From Mortierella alpina (Eukaryota; Mortierellomycota; Mortierellomycetes; Mortierellales; Mortierellaceae), in contig JANATF010000001.1 of assembly GCA_029449245.1 (NCBI GenBank), forward strand, positions 2,046,001 to 2,110,000: 64,000 bases of DNA, written 5' to 3'. The position numbers and the translations under genes were made by a program. The notes beneath the pieces were generated by a model. That model ran no database searches, was not told the DNA's origin, and saw nothing but the letters and a program-made list of their open reading frames with translations. Of this stretch, positions 1 to 9,854 are shown one piece after another (within the stretch, counting starts at the first letter, position 1; every line of letters begins with the position of its first letter).

Positions 1-285
1 ATTCACGATGTGTTCCACGTGGACCGCTTCCAAGATTATAAGCCTTCACCAGAAGCCCTTGGACCACGAGCACCCGCCAGGCCTCCACCAGAAATCATTG
101 ACGGCGAAGAGGAGTACGAGGCTGAAGGCATCCTTGAGTACAGACGCTACCGCCGTCAACACCAGTTCCTCATCCTTTGGAAGGGTTACCCTCGCAGCTC
201 CGCCACCTGGGAACCACTCGGCAACCTCTCTCATTGCCTCGAGTTGGTTGAAGAATTTAAAACAGCACATGGGATCCATTTTTAA
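1..285 (+). CDS. 3' end of Ty3/Gypsy Pol (integrase tail and chromodomain), copy D1
   Basis: Open from base 1 to a TAA at 283-285. The fragment repeats the last 92 codons of the Pol gene at 18253-19594 almost base for base. It holds the end of the integrase C-terminal segment (IHDVFHVDRF) and a chromodomain (EYEAEGILEYRR, LILWKGYPRSSATWEP). In chromoviruses this module directs integration to modified chromatin. The start lies left of the window. The copy is a separate insertion from D2, because its 3' LTR is followed directly by mid-pol sequence of another D copy. Confidence 0.9.
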   Translation: MHDVFHVDRFQDYKPSPEALGPRAPARPPPEIIDGEEEYEAEGILEYRRYRRQHQFLILWKGYPRSSATWEPLGNLSHCLELVEEFKTAHGIHF

Positions 286-295
286 AAGGGGAAGG

Positions 296-395
296 TGTAA
301 CAGTAGTGTCCAGTCACAACGACTATATAGAGTAGAGTAGTACGATACCTGTAAATACATTCCTTTTCCACCTACTTGACCTGACCCCTACTACA
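296..395 (+). repeat. 3' LTR of Gypsy copy D1 (100 bp)
   Basis: Starts TGTAACAG and ends CTACTACA, so it has the inverted TG..CA termini of an LTR. It matches 19605-19704 with two differences that I can see. A purine tract (aaaaggggaagg, 283-294) lies just before it and fits a polypurine tract. It contains a TATA-like element (ctatatag). At 100 bp it is very short for a Gypsy LTR. Confidence 0.85.
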
Positions 396-500
396 TAGTT
401 ACCCGGATGACCCTAAACTCGGTCCTATCTACGAAAGCTGCCTCCAGGGAAGTTGCCCCCAAAGATACTCACTCCACGAGAATCTTTTGTTTGTTGAACG
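396..500 (+). pseudogene. Left piece of Gypsy copy D2 pol, split by element B
   Basis: From base 397 this reads SYPDDPKLGPIYESC and continues to ENLLFVER. At 18253, after the B insertion, it resumes as HDTNLVCIPQ in the same frame. This is the pre-integrase linker between RNase H and the H2C2 zinc finger. Bases 496-500 (gaacg) are the target-site duplication of B; the other copy is 18248-18252. D1 apparently inserted into D2 at 395/396, but its other end is outside the window. Confidence 0.85.
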
Positions 501-524
501 TGTCATGTCCTAGTCGGTGTGGGG
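501..524 (+). repeat. B 5' LTR, first 24 bp
   Basis: Matches the first 24 bases of the B 3' LTR at 18037. Bases 520-524 (tgggg) are also the target-site duplication of element A; the second copy is 7527-7531. The LTR resumes at 7532. Confidence 0.92.
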
Positions 525-736
525 TGTGATATTCTCTAGGGGTAAACTTACAATACTAACTGGGGACTGAAGTCAACGAGAACAAGAGAGGGTTTTATTG
601 TGGACAGGGATCTGGAGGACTTATATAGCTCCTCCAGACACCGGTCACGGGAACTCTTAATAATCGTAGAAGTAAAAAGGGAGATGCGACTCAGGTACAT
701 ACGTGCCTGAGCCCCACACCAGCATAAAACACCACA
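525..736 (-). repeat. A 3' LTR (212 bp)
   Basis: Direct repeat of 7315-7526. In element sense it begins TGTGGTGTTT and ends AATATCACA. It holds a TATA box (ctatataag) in the loop of a perfect 9-bp inverted repeat (plus strand 611-638, stem TCTGGAGGA/TCCTCCAGA). Downstream comes a CTCTCTTGTTCTCGTTGAC segment shared with B and, in shorter form, with C; it is probably the transcription start/R region. Confidence 0.95.
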
Positions 737-1376
737 GACTCCCCCCTCGAGATGAAATCCAGGGTTGCAGTGCTGTGATGTGGCTAGAAACGGTAGCAAT
801 TCGTTTCTAAAGTGCCAGGATAAAGGAAAAACCATACAACGTGATGGGAAAAAAGAACCTTTTCCATATAGATAGAGGGATTAAAACCTCTGAGAGTGGG
901 TAAAGCAGAGTGTACATCTCTTGCTTGAACCACTTGGGAAGGAAAACCGATGAAGAACGGGAAAGCCTTCTCAGACCAGGATCAAAAATTAACCTGAGTT
1001 AGTCTGATGAGAACATGTCTCATACTGCTGTACAGTGCGTCTGCAGACTGCGGCTGTCTAAAATGCCTAATATACGGTGGCTAGTGCTCAATGGCACGAG
1101 TTGACAAAAGACAACTCTTACTTGTCATGGAAAAACGCAATGCGGAAAAAAGACCAAAGACCAAGTGTGAATGAATGAGGAAAGTAAGGTCCAAACCTTA
1201 ATCCAAAAAACCTCATGGTGAACAACGCGCGCGTGAGAATGTGGTATACATGGGAATAAGCCCCACACTCCCCCGCAAAATGATTTTTTACGCGGTTCAA
1301 AAATAGAATTACAAAAATTGTAATGTACATGCCTCTTCTCTTCTCCATTCCCTCTCCTGCACAAACCTGAAAACGA
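737..1376 (-). other. A: 3' untranslated region with polypurine tract
   Basis: About 640 bp between the polyprotein stop and the 3' LTR. The plus-strand run gactcccccctc at 737-748 is the polypurine tract read from the other strand. It abuts the LTR, as required for plus-strand priming. I see no further coding sequence; short open frames here look fortuitous. Confidence 0.7.
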
Positions 1377-4300
1377 CTACAACTTCTCCGTATTACCACG
1401 ACCTGATCGTCTGACCCGATGCGTAGTGCCGGAGACAGCTTGAGCAATTGAAGCGACTGCAAGAGCCTTTCTCTTAGTGCTAGCTGTCACGCTTGTTGCA
1501 AGGTGATTCTTCAACTCTTCCTTCTGAGTCTTCAGCTTCTTTCGGTGCTGCTTCGCGACTACGTGAGGATTCGTCTTGTTAATTCCTTTCCAATATTGGT
1601 GGACTAACTTGTCCGAGTCAAACTGTTCGTAGGGGATGAAAGAGTCTTCATTCTCCGAGTATCCCTTCCAATGAACCTTATAAAGCAATTGGCCGTCTTC
1701 TAAGCTATGTCCTAGAATCGACTCAACTTCGTAGCTCTCCTCAGAGGGCTGCGCAAGGTCTTGGGTTACTACGTTCAATTGCTCAGGAGCATAGTGACGA
1801 GGCAAAATGTCACCCGTTGCGTCTTGCAATTCATAAGCACCAAAGCTCGTTCGTCTCACTACTTTAAAAGGGCCGTCCTTTTTAGGAACAAGAGCACCTT
1901 CAGCAACTGGATCGATCGCCATGACAAATGCGCCAGGTTGAATTTCACGGATGGTATGCGAGTTGTTGAATTTATCAATCATTTTCTTTTGGTTGTCTGA
2001 ACTAATGTCAGAAAGTGCAGGAAATATCAAATGAGTCAAGTATAATAATCTTTTCTCTAAATCATCATCAGATAGCAATCGACTGTCCGCAGCTGTGAAA
2101 TTTGATATCCCAGGAAACGCTCTACCGTAGAACAAGGAGAACGGTGTAGAGTTATGAAGCGAGACAATTCTCGTGTTCATTTGAAGTTGAACCATGGGTA
2201 AGTGCACATCCCAATTAGTGGGGTTAGCTTCAATGTTTTTACGAAGAATGTCCTTCATTGACTTGATATGCCTCTCTGCTACTCCGTTACCTCGAGGGTG
2301 ATACGGTGTAGACAGACGATGATCAATTGTAAGTGTCTTTGTCATTTCTTTGATAATGCTGTTGACGAACTCTAGCCCGTTGTCACTTTGGATGATTTTC
2401 GGAAAGCCGATATCACAAAAGAGACGGAAAAGGCGCTTACTAACTGAAGCAGCATCCTTGGTTCTCAACTCAAATAGAAATACAAATCTAGTACAGACAT
2501 CAACGACTAATAATGCATATTCATAGCCATTAGTGCTCAGCGGAAATTGCGCCAAGTCTATAGCCAAGTGTTCACCAGGTAATTCTGCGTGAATGGCTTT
2601 TAAAGGGTGATAGCCTTTTCTTGCGATATTGTACCGCTGACAAGATGAACACGATTTAACCCAGAGGACACAGTCCTCTTTCAATCTGGGCCACGTTTTA
2701 TTGTCTTGATGGATCATGTTCACCATTGCTGTAGCCCCTAAATGACCAAAGGAATGCGTCTTCTTCAAAATCTCTCTTCGCCTAGATTTCTCAGGAACGT
2801 GCCAACTCTCAGGATCAGGAATTTGATGCATGAAAGACAATGCAGGCAACTGCACCCCTTCTGGAGATGTTATGCTATCAGGAGTCATTCGAAGAGCAAA
2901 GTCTACAGAATCAATTGTCTCTGGAACAGATGACACACTGGACATGGCAGCATTACTCTTTGAATGCTTCACGATAGCTGACCTTTTATCTTCTGGCCAT
3001 AATTCTTCAGGAAACGCTCTGGATAAAGTGTCAGGGATCACATTCAATATTCCAGGACGATGAATGATTTCAAAGTCATAGCTGAATATAGTTTCACGCC
3101 AATCAGCCATTATGTTTGACAAACATTTCTGATCCATCAGAAAGGTCAACGGCTTATGATCTGTGAATAAGGTAAAACGTCTGCCCCACAAATAATAGTG
3201 AAACTTCTTTAAAGTAAAGATGATTGCTAGTAGTTCCTTTTTATAAGCCGGATACCGCTTCTCATGATCACGCAAAGCACGCGAAGTGAAAGAGATATAA
3301 TTAATCTTACTATCGTCTTTTTCGCCTAATGGTAACTGATAAGCCATACCAGCAATCCCTTCATTCGAAGCATCCGTTCCTACATACATATGCAGTCTCC
3401 AGATTACTTGTTTCAAAATAGGAGCATACGGAAATAGCTTTTTAATGCCCTCAAAGCACTTCATCTGCAAATCATTCAGTACGAAGCGACCTTTAGCATT
3501 GCGCAAAGATTCGAGTGGACCAGCAATAGGACCATATAACGGCAAGTACTCTCGGAAGTAGTTAAACATTCCCATGTATCTTTGTACTGCCTTGTTGTTG
3601 GTAGGCGGGGCCCATTGTGAAATGTTGGCCACCTTCTCAGGATTTATTCTCCTTCCTTCCTTGTTAACAAGAAATCCTAACAACATGATCTCTGTATGAA
3701 AGAGATGACATTTCTGACGATTGAGGATGAGCTTCGCTTGTGTCAATCTGTCCACAATTATTTTAGCTTGCTCTAAATGATCCTCCTTCGTATGAGAGAA
3801 AATAACCGTATCATCAACATAGATGCCAGCGAACTGGAGGTCACCGAGGAGGTAAGACATGCCTCTTTGAAAGATGCTCGTCATTGGTTTCAAACCAAAG
3901 GGAGCTCTTGCAAACATGTACTGTTTTCCTTCATAGGTGAAAGCTGTATACGGCTGACTTTCTTTTGAAAGTGGCAGTCGATGGTACGCTTGCGTCAGAT
4001 CAAAGGTAGAATAATACTTATGACCAGCAGCCTTTTTGAGTAGATCTGGAATCAGTGGCAACGGGAACGTGTCTGATTTTAACAATTGTTTGTTCAGCAC
4101 TCTCGGGTCTAGGCACACTCGGTACTTCAACACTTTACCATCCATATCTCTTCTGGCTGCTAACGTCAGCGAGTTATTATAGGGATTGCCTTTCGGCGCA
4201 AGGACGATGACACCATCATCCCCCCATTGTTTGATCTGACGTGCGACCTCTGCACCTTGTGAATGTGCATGGAACGGCCTGGATTTGACATTAATTACGC

Positions 4301-6659
4301 AGTCTGCCGGCAATTTCAACTCTACTTTCAGGATCTCAAGCTCACAATAGCTTTTGGGATCGATTGCAGAGTTGCGCTCCAGTGCAGGTTCCAGTTCCTT
4401 CAGGAAATGTGCCTTGTCCGCTAAGAACTCGGGCGTGTTTTCTGTGTCAGGAACAGCATCTGGCAAGATAGATGGTTTATCATCATCATAGATCCAGATA
4501 TCAGTCAAAGGAGGCGGTTTGGGCATGCGGACACCTCCGACATAGTACCCAAAGCGAGGAAACAAGTCCATGCCGATATAAAAATCGTAATAAGGTATGT
4601 TCATAACACTTATTTGACACGAAACCGATCTGTCATTACACACAAGATCAACTTTGTCGCATGTAAGCATGTTTTCAGCTTTCATTCCAGCTTCTCCTAA
4701 CTCAATTGGTCCTGGTAGCCTGGCTACTTTGATCCCCATCTCTCTAGCAATGGCTAAATCGATATACGAATCTGTGGATCCACAATCAAGTACAGCGGTA
4801 AGTTCTTTGCCATTGGCATATATCTTTACCGAAATGCGATTATCACCTTCTTGAGCACCTCTGAAAGCACAAAGTCTCTTTGTTGGTGTATAAGGATCAA
4901 ATTCAGCAAAATAGCGGGCAACATCAGCGTGTTTATTGATATGAACATCATTAATCTTCTCCGCTAAAATAGTGTCCAAGCTCGAACTACGGATCATATC
5001 TACCTCCTGAGTCATGGCGGCCAAACGCTTGGCATGGACAGGCTGCAGTTCAATAACAGCAGGCGCCTTCTGCATGGCCGACACCGAACGGATATGGCCA
5101 TGAGCAGACGACTTGTGCTTCTTGAACTGAGGTCTCAGTTCAGGATGCAATACGTAGCATTGGGCTGGAGCATGGGTGCTGGAAGTGCACCTCTCCTTGC
5201 TACAAGGCTGGCGAGTATCCTTGCGAGGATGCTTGCCCTTGTTAGGCTGCGGGATCGCGGGCTTCTTCACAAAAGCAACCGGAGTGGCCGACTGACTCGC
5301 AATCTCAATGGACTTGAATCGGGCTTTAAACCACTTGGCCCAATCAGTCTTGCGACCTGGAAATTGGGTGCTGTCAGCACGGACACAATCCAAAAAGGCG
5401 GCGACATTGGGTAATTCAACCATCTTTGGATACTTTGCCGTGATAGCCTTCTGTCCCTCATCAGGCAACCCAGCAAACAAAGACTCTATGACTAGAGTCT
5501 CGTAAGCCGAGTCCTTGAGTCCTGACGCTTCCATCAGCAATTCGACTTTGCCCGCATAGAGGTGGACGTCGGTGAATGTTGCAGTGTCGAGGGCGAAAAC
5601 CTGCTTGACAGCCTCCGACTTAAGAAGGTCAACGCGAAATAGCTCGCGCACACACTTCTCAATCGGAAACCAAGTGTCAATCGACGTATAGTCGAAATAC
5701 ACTGGTCCATCTGCCTCCTGCACGGCCTCCATTTGGGTTGTCAAGTCCTTGCCCATTGTCACGAGTGACTCCTCCAACAAGCGTACCTCGATGCCGGCTT
5801 TTCTAAAGGCCTTCATCATGTACTGGCTTGCTAGGATCGCAAACAGGCTGCCGAGATGCAACTTATAAAAGTCTCGGAACTCTCGCAAAAACCTGTTGAT
5901 CACTCGCACAATCTCCAAAGCTGCCAGGTCTTCCTTGCCCTGCAATTTCAACTTGAATTCTGGCTCGTCAGGGAAGCTTTTAGGAATCAGTCTCGAGAAG
6001 TCAATCTTCTCGCTGTTTTGGAAAACAGGAACAACCTTTTCCTTCAAGCAGCGCCTGATGTCGCAATGCCAGATGCTCGCCGAATTAAATTGGGCGACCA
6101 ATGATCCTGACGCTTCATCTGCGTCCTGCACGTCCGAAGCCGGCGACTGCTGCTCATCTCGATATTGATGATCGAGAGGTTGCGGTCGCATTTGCATCCA
6201 GTGTCGATGCACCGTGTCGAAATCCCTAACAGCATTGTCGAGATCTCGTTGGGCATCTTCCACTTTCGCATCATGCTTAGCTGCATTACGCCGACGTTGA
6301 GCATCAGTGAGAGTTGCATCCTTGCTGTCGAGCTGCTTTAGTTTGCGCACGGCAACTTTAGTGTCCATGTAGCGACTCAAAGCATCCTGCTTATCCCTGT
6401 TGGCTTCCTCGACCTCCCTCTCCAACTTCTGGAACATGGAAAGTTTGTCATCCGAAGCATCGATAGACCATACGTCCATATCAGCTTCCCCAGTATGCGC
6501 TGAGGGTGGATCACCAGATGCCATTACGACGTCCTCAGGAATAGCTGAGGCACTATCGTTAGAAGCCATGCGGTAATAAAAAGCAAAGGCGAAAAAAGGA
6601 GGTTCAAGCGATACCAAGACTGGACTTTTATTATGCCAACAGTTTCGATGCTCAAACAC
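1377..6659 (-). CDS. Gag-Pol polyprotein of element A
   Basis: One open frame of 1,760 codons. The second in-frame ATG (6569, MASNDSASAIPEDV, residue 31) is the more natural start. Order: Gag-like region with coiled-coil character (to about 470); a zinc-knuckle-like C-x4-C-x4-H-x4-C (about 480, CSKERCTSSTHAPAQC); retropepsin-type protease with active site D-C-G-S-T near 626; reverse transcriptase with Y-V-D-D near 946; RNase H (TDAS near 1096); integrase H2C2 finger (near 1303) and DDE core (QSDNG near 1425, PRGNGVAERH); chromodomain near 1640 (YEVESILGH, YKVHWKGYSENED). This is a canonical chromovirus order with no frameshift or stop. The protease has Cys where most have Thr (DTG to DCG), which is unusual. 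Gag and Pol share one frame. Confidence 0.95.
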   Translation of the reverse strand: MFEHRNCWHNKSPVLVSLEPPFFAFAFYYRMASNDSASAIPEDVVMASGDPPSAHTGEADMDVWSIDASDDKLSMFQKLEREVEEANRDKQDALSRYMDTKVAVRKLKQLDSKDATLTDAQRRRNAAKHDAKVEDAQRDLDNAVRDFDTVHRHWMQMRPQPLDHQYRDEQQSPASDVQDADEASGSLVAQFNSASIWHCDIRRCLKEKVVPVFQNSEKIDFSRLIPKSFPDEPEFKLKLQGKEDLAALEIVRVINRFLREFRDFYKLHLGSLFAILASQYMMKAFRKAGIEVRLLEESLVTMGKDLTTQMEAVQEADGPVYFDYTSIDTWFPIEKCVRELFRVDLLKSEAVKQVFALDTATFTDVHLYAGKVELLMEASGLKDSAYETLVIESLFAGLPDEGQKAITAKYPKMVELPNVAAFLDCVRADSTQFPGRKTDWAKWFKARFKSIEIASQSATPVAFVKKPAIPQPNKGKHPRKDTRQPCSKERCTSSTHAPAQCYVLHPELRPQFKKHKSSAHGHIRSVSAMQKAPAVIELQPVHAKRLAAMTQEVDMIRSSSLDTILAEKINDVHINKHADVARYFAEFDPYTPTKRLCAFRGAQEGDNRISVKIYANGKELTAVLDCGSTDSYIDLAIAREMGIKVARLPGPIELGEAGMKAENMLTCDKVDLVCNDRSVSCQISVMNIPYYDFYIGMDLFPRFGYYVGGVRMPKPPPLTDIWIYDDDKPSILPDAVPDTENTPEFLADKAHFLKELEPALERNSAIDPKSYCELEILKVELKLPADCVINVKSRPFHAHSQGAEVARQIKQWGDDGVIVLAPKGNPYNNSLTLAARRDMDGKVLKYRVCLDPRVLNKQLLKSDTFPLPLIPDLLKKAAGHKYYSTFDLTQAYHRLPLSKESQPYTAFTYEGKQYMFARAPFGLKPMTSIFQRGMSYLLGDLQFAGIYVDDTVIFSHTKEDHLEQAKIIVDRLTQAKLILNRQKCHLFHTEIMLLGFLVNKEGRRINPEKVANISQWAPPTNNKAVQRYMGMFNYFREYLPLYGPIAGPLESLRNAKGRFVLNDLQMKCFEGIKKLFPYAPILKQVIWRLHMYVGTDASNEGIAGMAYQLPLGEKDDSKINYISFTSRALRDHEKRYPAYKKELLAIIFTLKKFHYYLWGRRFTLFTDHKPLTFLMDQKCLSNIMADWRETIFSYDFEIIHRPGILNVIPDTLSRAFPEELWPEDKRSAIVKHSKSNAAMSSVSSVPETIDSVDFALRMTPDSITSPEGVQLPALSFMHQIPDPESWHVPEKSRRREILKKTHSFGHLGATAMVNMIHQDNKTWPRLKEDCVLWVKSCSSCQRYNIARKGYHPLKAIHAELPGEHLAIDLAQFPLSTNGYEYALLVVDVCTRFVFLFELRTKDAASVSKRLFRLFCDIGFPKIIQSDNGLEFVNSIIKEMTKTLTIDHRLSTPYHPRGNGVAERHIKSMKDILRKNIEANPTNWDVHLPMVQLQMNTRIVSLHNSTPFSLFYGRAFPGISNFTAADSRLLSDDDLEKRLLYLTHLIFPALSDISSDNQKKMIDKFNNSHTIREIQPGAFVMAIDPVAEGALVPKKDGPFKVVRRTSFGAYELQDATGDILPRHYAPEQLNVVTQDLAQPSEESYEVESILGHSLEDGQLLYKVHWKGYSENEDSFIPYEQFDSDKLVHQYWKGINKTNPHVVAKQHRKKLKTQKEELKNHLATSVTASTKRKALAVASIAQAVSGTTHRVRRSGRGNTEKL

Positions 6660-7314
6660 TACAGCTTACAGTCTATAGGATGATTACACGAGACTTCCCT
6701 ACTATAGGTCTTGTCTCTAACACACCAAGTGATAGTCGAAACACACACAAGGAATACTTGGCGTCAAATGACTTTGCAAGTAAAATTATCGGTCGAAGCT
6801 CAGCTGCTTGAGGAAGAATTTTCCGGTAGCTGGAACTCAACAACACGACAACAATTAAGACTTTCTGGCGGAGCTAACCGACAACAGAGAGAATGATTTG
6901 CTGATGGCACTAGCCAATCAGCAGAGAGGATGATGAATTACAGGCGGTGGATACCGTCAAACAATCAAAATGATTTGCCGTGGTAAATACCAAGAACAAA
7001 TGCAAAGAATTGTGGTGGTTGAAAACAACACTGGAACACGGCGCACTGGATATTTCCAAGAACAGCGGATCACGCAGTGATGTGCAGCCAATACACAAAA
7101 GAGCACACAAGTTCGATCTTCGAAACAGGATTCAACAGGAACAAGCCTATTGGGTCTTTTTCTGGATCTTGCTTGAGCAATGATAAACGACAAAGGAGAG
7201 GTCCCAATTGCAAACAGTGGAAGATGGATGATAGAATCTCAATGGATGCAAATCAAACACACTTGAAGATGGATGCAATGGATGGATGCCGACTCTTTAG
7301 TACGTTGAAAAAAA
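6660..7314 (-). other. A: 5' leader
   Basis: About 655 bp between the 5' LTR and the polyprotein start. Directly after the LTR, in element sense, comes TTTTTTCAACGTAC; there is no TGG-starting tRNA primer-binding site at the usual place. The rest has no convincing coding sequence. It would contain packaging signals if the element follows the usual plan. Confidence 0.6.
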
Positions 7315-7526
7315 TGTGATATTCTCTAGGGGTAAACTTACAATACTAACTGGGGACTGAAGTCAACGAGAACAAGAGAGGGTTTTATTGTGGACAGGGA
7401 TCTGGAGGACTTATATAGCTCCTCCAGACACCGGTCACGGGAACTCTTAATAATCGTAGAAGTAAAAAGGGAGATGCGACTCAGGTACATACGTGCCTGA
7501 GCCCCACACCAGCATAAAACACCACA
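7315..7526 (-). repeat. A 5' LTR (212 bp)
   Basis: Appears identical to 525-736 by eye. For this minus-strand element it is the promoter-bearing LTR. TATA box in the loop of a 9-bp inverted repeat, as in the other copy. Confidence 0.95.
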
Positions 7527-7531
7527 TGGGG

Positions 7532-7718
7532 CTCAGGGACTGTGTACCTGAGTCCCACCTCCCTTTTTATTTCTACAAGAACCAAATATCTACTGTGACG
7601 TGATCATGGGGCCCGATATAAGGGCTCCATGAGCGCGGATCAAAATAAACCCTCTCTTTGTTCTCGTTGACTTCAGTACCTAGTAAGTTAGTATCTCATA
7701 ATCATATAGAATATCACA
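7532..7718 (+). repeat. B 5' LTR, remaining 187 bp
   Basis: Continues the LTR begun at 501-524; together 211 bp, equal to the 3' LTR at 18037-18247. It carries cccgatataa in the loop of an 11-bp inverted repeat (TCATGGGGCCC/GGGCTCCATGA, one G-T pair). It ends ATATCACA and is followed directly by reverse-transcriptase coding sequence. Confidence 0.92.
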
Positions 7719-7719
7719 G

Positions 7720-8604
7720 AAAGGCAACCCATTTAATAATTCGTTGACGCTTGCTGCACGACGTGACCTAGAAGGCAATGTTTTAAAATACAGAGTCTGT
7801 TTAGATCCTAGAGTCCTCAATAAGCAACTGCTAGACACGGATACATTCCAGCTGCCGCTCATCTCAGACATCCTGCAGAAGACGGCTGGACACGAGTTCT
7901 TCTCGACTATTGATTTGTCGCAAGCTTACCATCGATTGCCGTTGGCTGCAGACAGTCAAAAGTATACTGCTTTCACATATGATGGAAAGCAGTACATGTT
8001 CGCCAGGGCTCCCTTTGGATTAAAGCCCATGACCAGCATCTTCCAAAGGGGCATGGTCTACATGTTTGGTGACCTGTCCTTTGTCTGCATCTACGTTGAC
8101 GACATTGTCATCTACTCGCGGAAGAAGGAAGAGCACCTACAACATGTAAAGATTGTACTTGATCGGTTAACAAAAGCCAAACTTATTGTCAATCGCGACA
8201 AGTGCCACTTTATGAGAACCGAGATTGTGCTTCTCGGCTTTGTGATTGACAGACATGGAAGAAGGATTAATCCTGAGAAAGTTGCCAATGTCAAATCATG
8301 GATGCCACCTACCAATGGTAAAGGAGTGCAGAGATACACTGGTATGTTCAACTATTTCTCTGAGTACATTCCACTGTACGGTACACTCGCTGCACCATTG
8401 AACAGGCTCAAAAACGTCAAGGGCGTCTTTGTCCTGAACGATCTTGAGTTGCGGTGTTTTGAAAAGATCAAGGAGCTCATTGTGCTCGCTCCTGTCTTGT
8501 CATTTCCGAACTTCAAGATCGCCTTTTATATTGCCACTGATGCGTCCAATGTTGGTATTGGAGTTGTTCTCTATCAGTTACCAGATGGAGAAGGTGGAAA
8601 GGTC
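7720..8604 (+). pseudogene. B pol, first piece (truncated reverse transcriptase)
   Basis: Begins within one base of the LTR end at KGNPFNNSLTLAARRD, a mid-RT motif. It continues through QAYHRLPL and the catalytic Y-V-D-D (FVCIYVDDIVIYS) to the RNase H start (ATDASNVGIG). No gag, protease or N-terminal RT precedes it. The frame breaks at 8604, where element C is inserted, and resumes without shift at 15316. Sequence is close to element A. Confidence 0.9.
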
Positions 8605-8741
8605 TGCACCGTATTGGCCAGATCACATGACAATAGTAGCTAGACAGAGCCCCAGGAACCGAACCTATTTAGATTCCGGTTCCTGGCGAATAAACAGATC
8701 CCTCTCTTGTCTCGTTACTTCAATTCCGGTTATATTTTCCA
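8605..8741 (+). repeat. C 5' LTR (137 bp)
   Basis: Begins TGCACCGTATTGG and ends TATATTTTCCA, repeated at 15174-15310. A TATA-like tatttaga lies in the loop of a 10-bp perfect inverted repeat (CCAGGAACCG/CGGTTCCTGG, 8652-8686). CCCTCTCTTGTCTCGTTACTTC follows in two parts (CCCTCTCTTGT, CTCGTTACTTC). Directly after the LTR comes TTTTTTTTAACGAACCC, not a TGG tRNA primer site. Confidence 0.93.
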
Positions 8742-8822
8742 TTTTTTTTAACGAACCCAAGACGGATCGTTTGGTCACTAGTGGATCAACTCATCCATCC
8801 ATCCATCCAACCCAATCTTAAT

Positions 8823-9854
8823 ATGGACCAGTCGACCACACCAGTCATCGAGGCATCTAATGGCATCCTCGATGGCAGCATCCAGAGGTTGTCAATCTCA
8901 CCGTCGCCCAACGATGAAGACTCGATAATGGATGATGCCCCTGTACCCAAGCCGGAACCCGTCGTGAGCGATCAAGAACGGCTTGCGAAGGCACGTAATC
9001 GGTTGCGCATAATGCGTGATCAATTCAAGGCAGCGGCAAACGACCACATGGACCTAGTCATGAAGTTCTACACGCAAGACGGAACGGTGCAGCAGGAGGA
9101 CATCGACGAACACAAGGAACGGCTCGACAGGATGAAGGCAGCCATTGCGACATTCGAGGAAGCCTTCAAGAACTGCCAGTACGCTGAGGACCCTCAGACG
9201 ACAATAGAGGTCCAACCCAAGGTCGAAGCGCACAAAAAAGAGACAATGGCTGTACTCGGCAACGATAGTCCCCGTTTCGGCCCTAAGACACTCGGTACCG
9301 GCAAGCCATACAATGTTATCTCGAAAGCCCATGTCTTCCTGGACAAGTTCCATGCGGTCCTGAGCAGCAGCTATGGTACGAACTTCAAGAGTATGGCGCA
9401 CCGTCTGCTAATCGTGGCCGTATTGATTGATGACACCCAGCGTCGCCTGAAGGAAGCCCTTGATGAGATACCAGAGTTGCAACGGACCTAGGAGAAATGC
9501 GAAGAGGTCTTCATTGACATCACACTGACACCCCAGCAGCGTCAGGCAGCCGTTCAAGCAGTCATTTCGGGAGGAATCCGCAAGAACGAGCTCTACCGTG
9601 AGTTTGCATACCGTATCCGCAGAAGCGTCCGCCTGAACAAGTTACCGGACACTGACCGTGCAACGTTGGAAGGAGTCAAGCAAGCCCTACCGTCGATGGT
9701 CAACTCCATGGTCGAACTCAAGTACATGGTAGCAACTCGGAAGGACGTGCAGTCTCTCACCTCCATCAAAGAGTACTGCTCTTACCTGGAAACGATTGAC
9801 GGTCCCGATTGTGACGAAGAGATTGGGGATCCGCCCAAAATAGCAGGGAAATAG
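8823..9854 (+). pseudogene. Gag-like region of element C, interrupted by a stop
   Basis: From ATG 8823 (MDQSTTPVIEAS) the frame runs to a TAG at 9489-9491 (QRT-stop-EKCEE). It then continues open in the same frame to a TAG at 9852-9854. The N-terminal half is charged and helical (KARNRLRIMRDQF), consistent with a Gag coiled coil. The internal TAG is one C-to-T change from CAG. The downstream half (ITLTPQQRQAAVQAV, GIRKNELYREFAYRI) looks like continuing Gag. Confidence 0.7.

Larger units (their letters stand above)
525..7526 (-). mobile_element. LTR retrotransposon A, full-length Ty3/Gypsy chromovirus
   Basis: A 7,002-bp element on the minus strand with 212-bp LTRs that appear identical, flanked by the 5-bp duplication tgggg (520-524, 7527-7531). 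It sits inside the 5' LTR of B. It encodes one uninterrupted Gag-Pol polyprotein. A polypurine tract (minus-strand ggggggagtc) adjoins the 3' LTR. Identical LTRs, intact duplication and an open frame indicate very recent transposition. Its LTR and Pol are clearly related to B. Confidence 0.95.

Noticed and set aside
9489-9491. Gag TAG as programmed readthrough
   Set aside because: It lies within gag, not at a gag-pol border, and is one transition from CAG; a simple mutation is likelier.
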